Source of the DNA: Haplomitrium mnioides
Lineage: Eukaryota; Marchantiophyta; Haplomitriopsida; Calobryales
Direction of reading: 5' to 3'
Assembly (NCBI GenBank): GCA_049999725.1
Contig: JBNGIS010034111.1
Coordinates: 1-20,199, forward strand
DNA length: 20,199 nucleotides
Shown: one piece after another, positions 18,236 to 20,199 of the stretch
Position numbering within the stretch: the stretch's first letter is position 1
How the letters are laid out: the number at the start of each line of letters is the position of its first letter
The notes under the pieces: generated by a model
Database searches by the model: none
What the model saw: only the letters and a program-made list of their open reading frames with translations
What the model was told of the DNA's origin: nothing
Translations under genes and position numbers: made by a program

Positions 18236-19506
18236 TCAGACTCTATCCTCTTCAGGAGGAGTTGTCTCATCTAAATCAACAGGCTGAGCATCTGCAGCCG
18301 CTAGAGAATCTTGTTGAGACTTTCCAGTCCTCGATATTACAAGAGAGTCACCAGAAGCACTTGCAATACCAAGAGGAACAGGTTCCTTGTGGTAAGCAAA
18401 AACTATCAACGATTTAGTCACATCGGATGGCAAGGAAGCCATCTCCAAAACCCTCTAAGAAATATAAATGGACTGACATCTATCATATTCTACTGCAATG
18501 CAATTTTTCATCAGCTTTAAAGCACAGACAAGGTCTGTGCTAGACCTAGAGCAGAGATCAAGGATCCAATCTTGCTATGTTGATAAATGGTCAATAAAAA
18601 ATTTGTAGAGAGCTTGTGGCTTCTGATAAACATTCACAAGAGCATCATCTCTTGGATGTTTAAGCTTTGCCGAAACTGCACGGCAGCTAAAAACACTTCG
18701 CATAATCTGCCGAGGAAGTCTGATCGCAGAAGAAGGCTGCAAATTGAAAAGGCGTATGCTCCTCTTTCCTTCCTTTGTCCAATAGCCCACTGTCCAATAC
18801 TCGTGGGCATGTGCGATTTTGGGACCATCAGAATGATGAATATTGCTTTTGTCCCTACAAAAAGATAAACAATCAAATCAAACATTGTAACAAAAATGCA
18901 AGAGAAAAAAAATTAGAGAAAAAAAAATTTAATATAAGAACAACTCACCAGATGTTGTGATCAATTGCACAGCAGACTTCAGAAATGGCATCATTGATGA
19001 TGCCAAACTACTGCAAAGAATGAATGATCACAAAAGACCAAAACTCTGAAGTTGTTATTGCCACAAAAGATGATACCATATAAAAAATGTCATCTTTTGA
19101 AAATGGTTCTGAGTCATCATGCTTGCATTACTTTAGATTATACCCGTAAGGAATATCAGCAATAGCCAAAGTGAAACACCTAGGTTTCACAAGGCCTTTC
19201 AATTGTCGAGCATTGGCCTCCCCGTGGACTTGATAAAATGCCACGTTGAGACCATCGACATAAGACATTAAATCTTCTTCCTCATCTCTGCCAACTCCTT
19301 CTGTTGCGAGAGATGCAGCACCACTTTGCTGCCATGCTTTCCACTCTCTTGCTTTTTGGCAGTGGAGAAGAAAAGCCGGAGGGTAAGAGACCAATGTGGG
19401 AGGCTGGTCTTGTTCTTCAGGAACTTCCTCGACCCCAGATTTCTTCCTTCCTTTCGTAGCTGCTATTAGTTTCTTTGCTAGCTGCCGTTTAAATGTTTTG
19501 TCCCGT
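18236..19506 (-). pseudogene. Relic of a beta-class N4/N6 DNA methyltransferase-like gene, two exons
   Basis: Exon 1 (about 19506-18949) encodes a basic start (KTFKRQLAKKLIAATKGRKK), a WKAWQQSGAASLA stretch, then VKPRCFTLAIADIPYGYNL, whose DIPYG (19157-19143) fits methyltransferase motif IV. DDSEPFSKDDI follows. Exon 2 (18854-18236) encodes EYWTVGYWTKEGKRS, VYQKPQALYKFF (motif X type, 18631-18608) and ILDLCSRSST (motif I, 18559-18536), ending with TGA at 18236-18238. The order IV, X, I is that of beta-class DNA methylases acting on exocyclic amino groups. In-frame stops are TAA 19128-19130, TAG 19008-19010, TAG 18575-18577 and TAG 18455-18457. Motif I has lost both expected glycines. The gene is dead, and more exons may lie upstream across the gap. 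Confidence 0.8.
18855..18948 (-). other. Preserved 94-bp GT-AG intron in the methyltransferase relic
   Basis: The donor is G|GTGAGT at 18948 and the acceptor TTTTTGTAG| ends at 18855, after a T-rich tract. Splicing joins TG and G into a Trp codon, carrying the frame from ...DHNIW straight into DKSNIHHSDGPK. A phase-exact intron shows the relic descends from a spliced chromosomal gene and not from a processed retrocopy. Confidence 0.8.
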
Positions 19507-19665
19507 GCAAAAAAATCAAAACAAAAACATTAGAGAGTGATAAAAACATTGAAAGGTTTGGACCCTAAAACATTTTAGGATCCATGTGTGCCTAGACATC
19601 AAAGTCCACACAAAAAACATAAAAAACGAGGTTAATTTTTAAAAACAAAAAGTACGTGATTTTTT
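19507..19665. other. AT-rich DNA upstream of the methyltransferase relic
   Basis: On the minus strand a T-rich stretch followed by TGCACG sits where an acceptor for exon 1 would be expected (TGCAG), which suggests a lost splice site. No further exon is recognisable before the gap. Confidence 0.4.
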
Positions 19666-19765
19666 NNNNNNNNNNNNNNNNNNNNNNNNNNNNNNNNNNN
19701 NNNNNNNNNNNNNNNNNNNNNNNNNNNNNNNNNNNNNNNNNNNNNNNNNNNNNNNNNNNNNNNNN
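19666..19765. other. Assembly gap (100 N)
   Basis: There are exactly 100 N bases, the customary placeholder for a gap of unknown size. Any protein predicted across it is meaningless. Confidence 0.99.
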
Positions 19766-20199
19766 GAAAACTCGATTTTGTTTAAAATCATAAAAATTAT
19801 GATAAGTTTTCATCAAAAAATTCATTTATCATTGATTACAATTCTAAGCCCAAAAGTTTAAATACACACTCAAAGAAACTATTTTGAAATATGTTTGATT
19901 GCACAAACTTAATGCGCATGTACACATGGTGCTCTTTCAAACTTTTTTGTTGGAAAAATATTACAAAACACAAAGAAAAAGCCTAAGGGGACTAGAAGTC
20001 AAGAGAATAAGTTTGCAATGGTAAACAAAAAAACAAACAAAAAGAAACATTGCATCGATTTAGGAGGTTCAATTAAAACGTCAAGAAGAAATGAAGCTTT
20101 CAAATTAAGTTGAAAATCCATGCAAGAAAAAATGAATGTAGGCTTTCAAAAAGGTTCCAACAATTAAAAATATTTCACAGTTCAACGAAGCATTTACAG
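19766..20199. other. AT-rich DNA without recognisable features
   Basis: It has A-rich runs and no open frame of useful length, no repeat unit and no similarity to elements A or B that I can see. Confidence 0.6.

Noticed and set aside
19592-19825. Minus-strand open frame across the N gap
   Set aside because: It consists largely of undefined bases.

Overview
The window looks like nuclear DNA of a plant, probably a seed-free land plant, although the species cannot be fixed from sequence alone. Most of it is two related, decayed Ty3/Gypsy-type LTR retrotransposons in opposite orientation. The rest is AT-rich DNA holding a minisatellite, an intron-containing DNA-methyltransferase pseudogene and a 100-N assembly gap. 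I see no intact protein-coding gene, no tRNA or rRNA and no CRISPR array.

Element A (+ strand, 1-9856). Its 5' LTR is entered about 0.6 kb from its start (1-2983). The internal region is only about 3 kb (2984-5957), and a complete 3' LTR of about 3.9 kb follows (5958-9856, TGTCA...TGACA). The internal region holds a broken gag (capsid-like region, acidic/basic block, three CCHC knuckles) and a broken aspartic protease, then jumps to the extreme C-terminus of pol. Reverse transcriptase, RNase H and integrase are gone, so A is a deletion derivative. Its GC-rich LTR carries a cluster of repeats ending in ACGTGGC and a 314-bp tandem duplication. The 5' LTR has also lost 297 bp between GTC microhomologies.

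Element B (- strand, 9857 to about 17400). B is an older relative that still has gag, protease, RT, RNase H and integrase in the usual Gypsy order. It is inactivated by about 18 stop codons in its main frame, by frameshifts in the integrase part, and by changes at RNase H and integrase catalytic positions. About 4.5 kb from gag to the start of integrase stays in one frame, so decay was mostly by substitution. B's 3' LTR survives as a 205-bp stub at the end of A, which suggests A inserted into B's 3' LTR. B's 5' LTR loses its U3 near 17400.

Right flank (about 17400-20199). Composition changes sharply to AT-rich. A roughly 37-bp degenerate minisatellite lies at 17705-18045. At 18236-19506 (- strand) is a two-exon relic of a beta-class (motif IV, then X, then I) N4/N6 DNA methyltransferase-like gene. 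Its GT-AG intron is still exact and in phase, but it has four in-frame stops and has lost both glycines of the AdoMet motif. It is the most biologically interesting item here.
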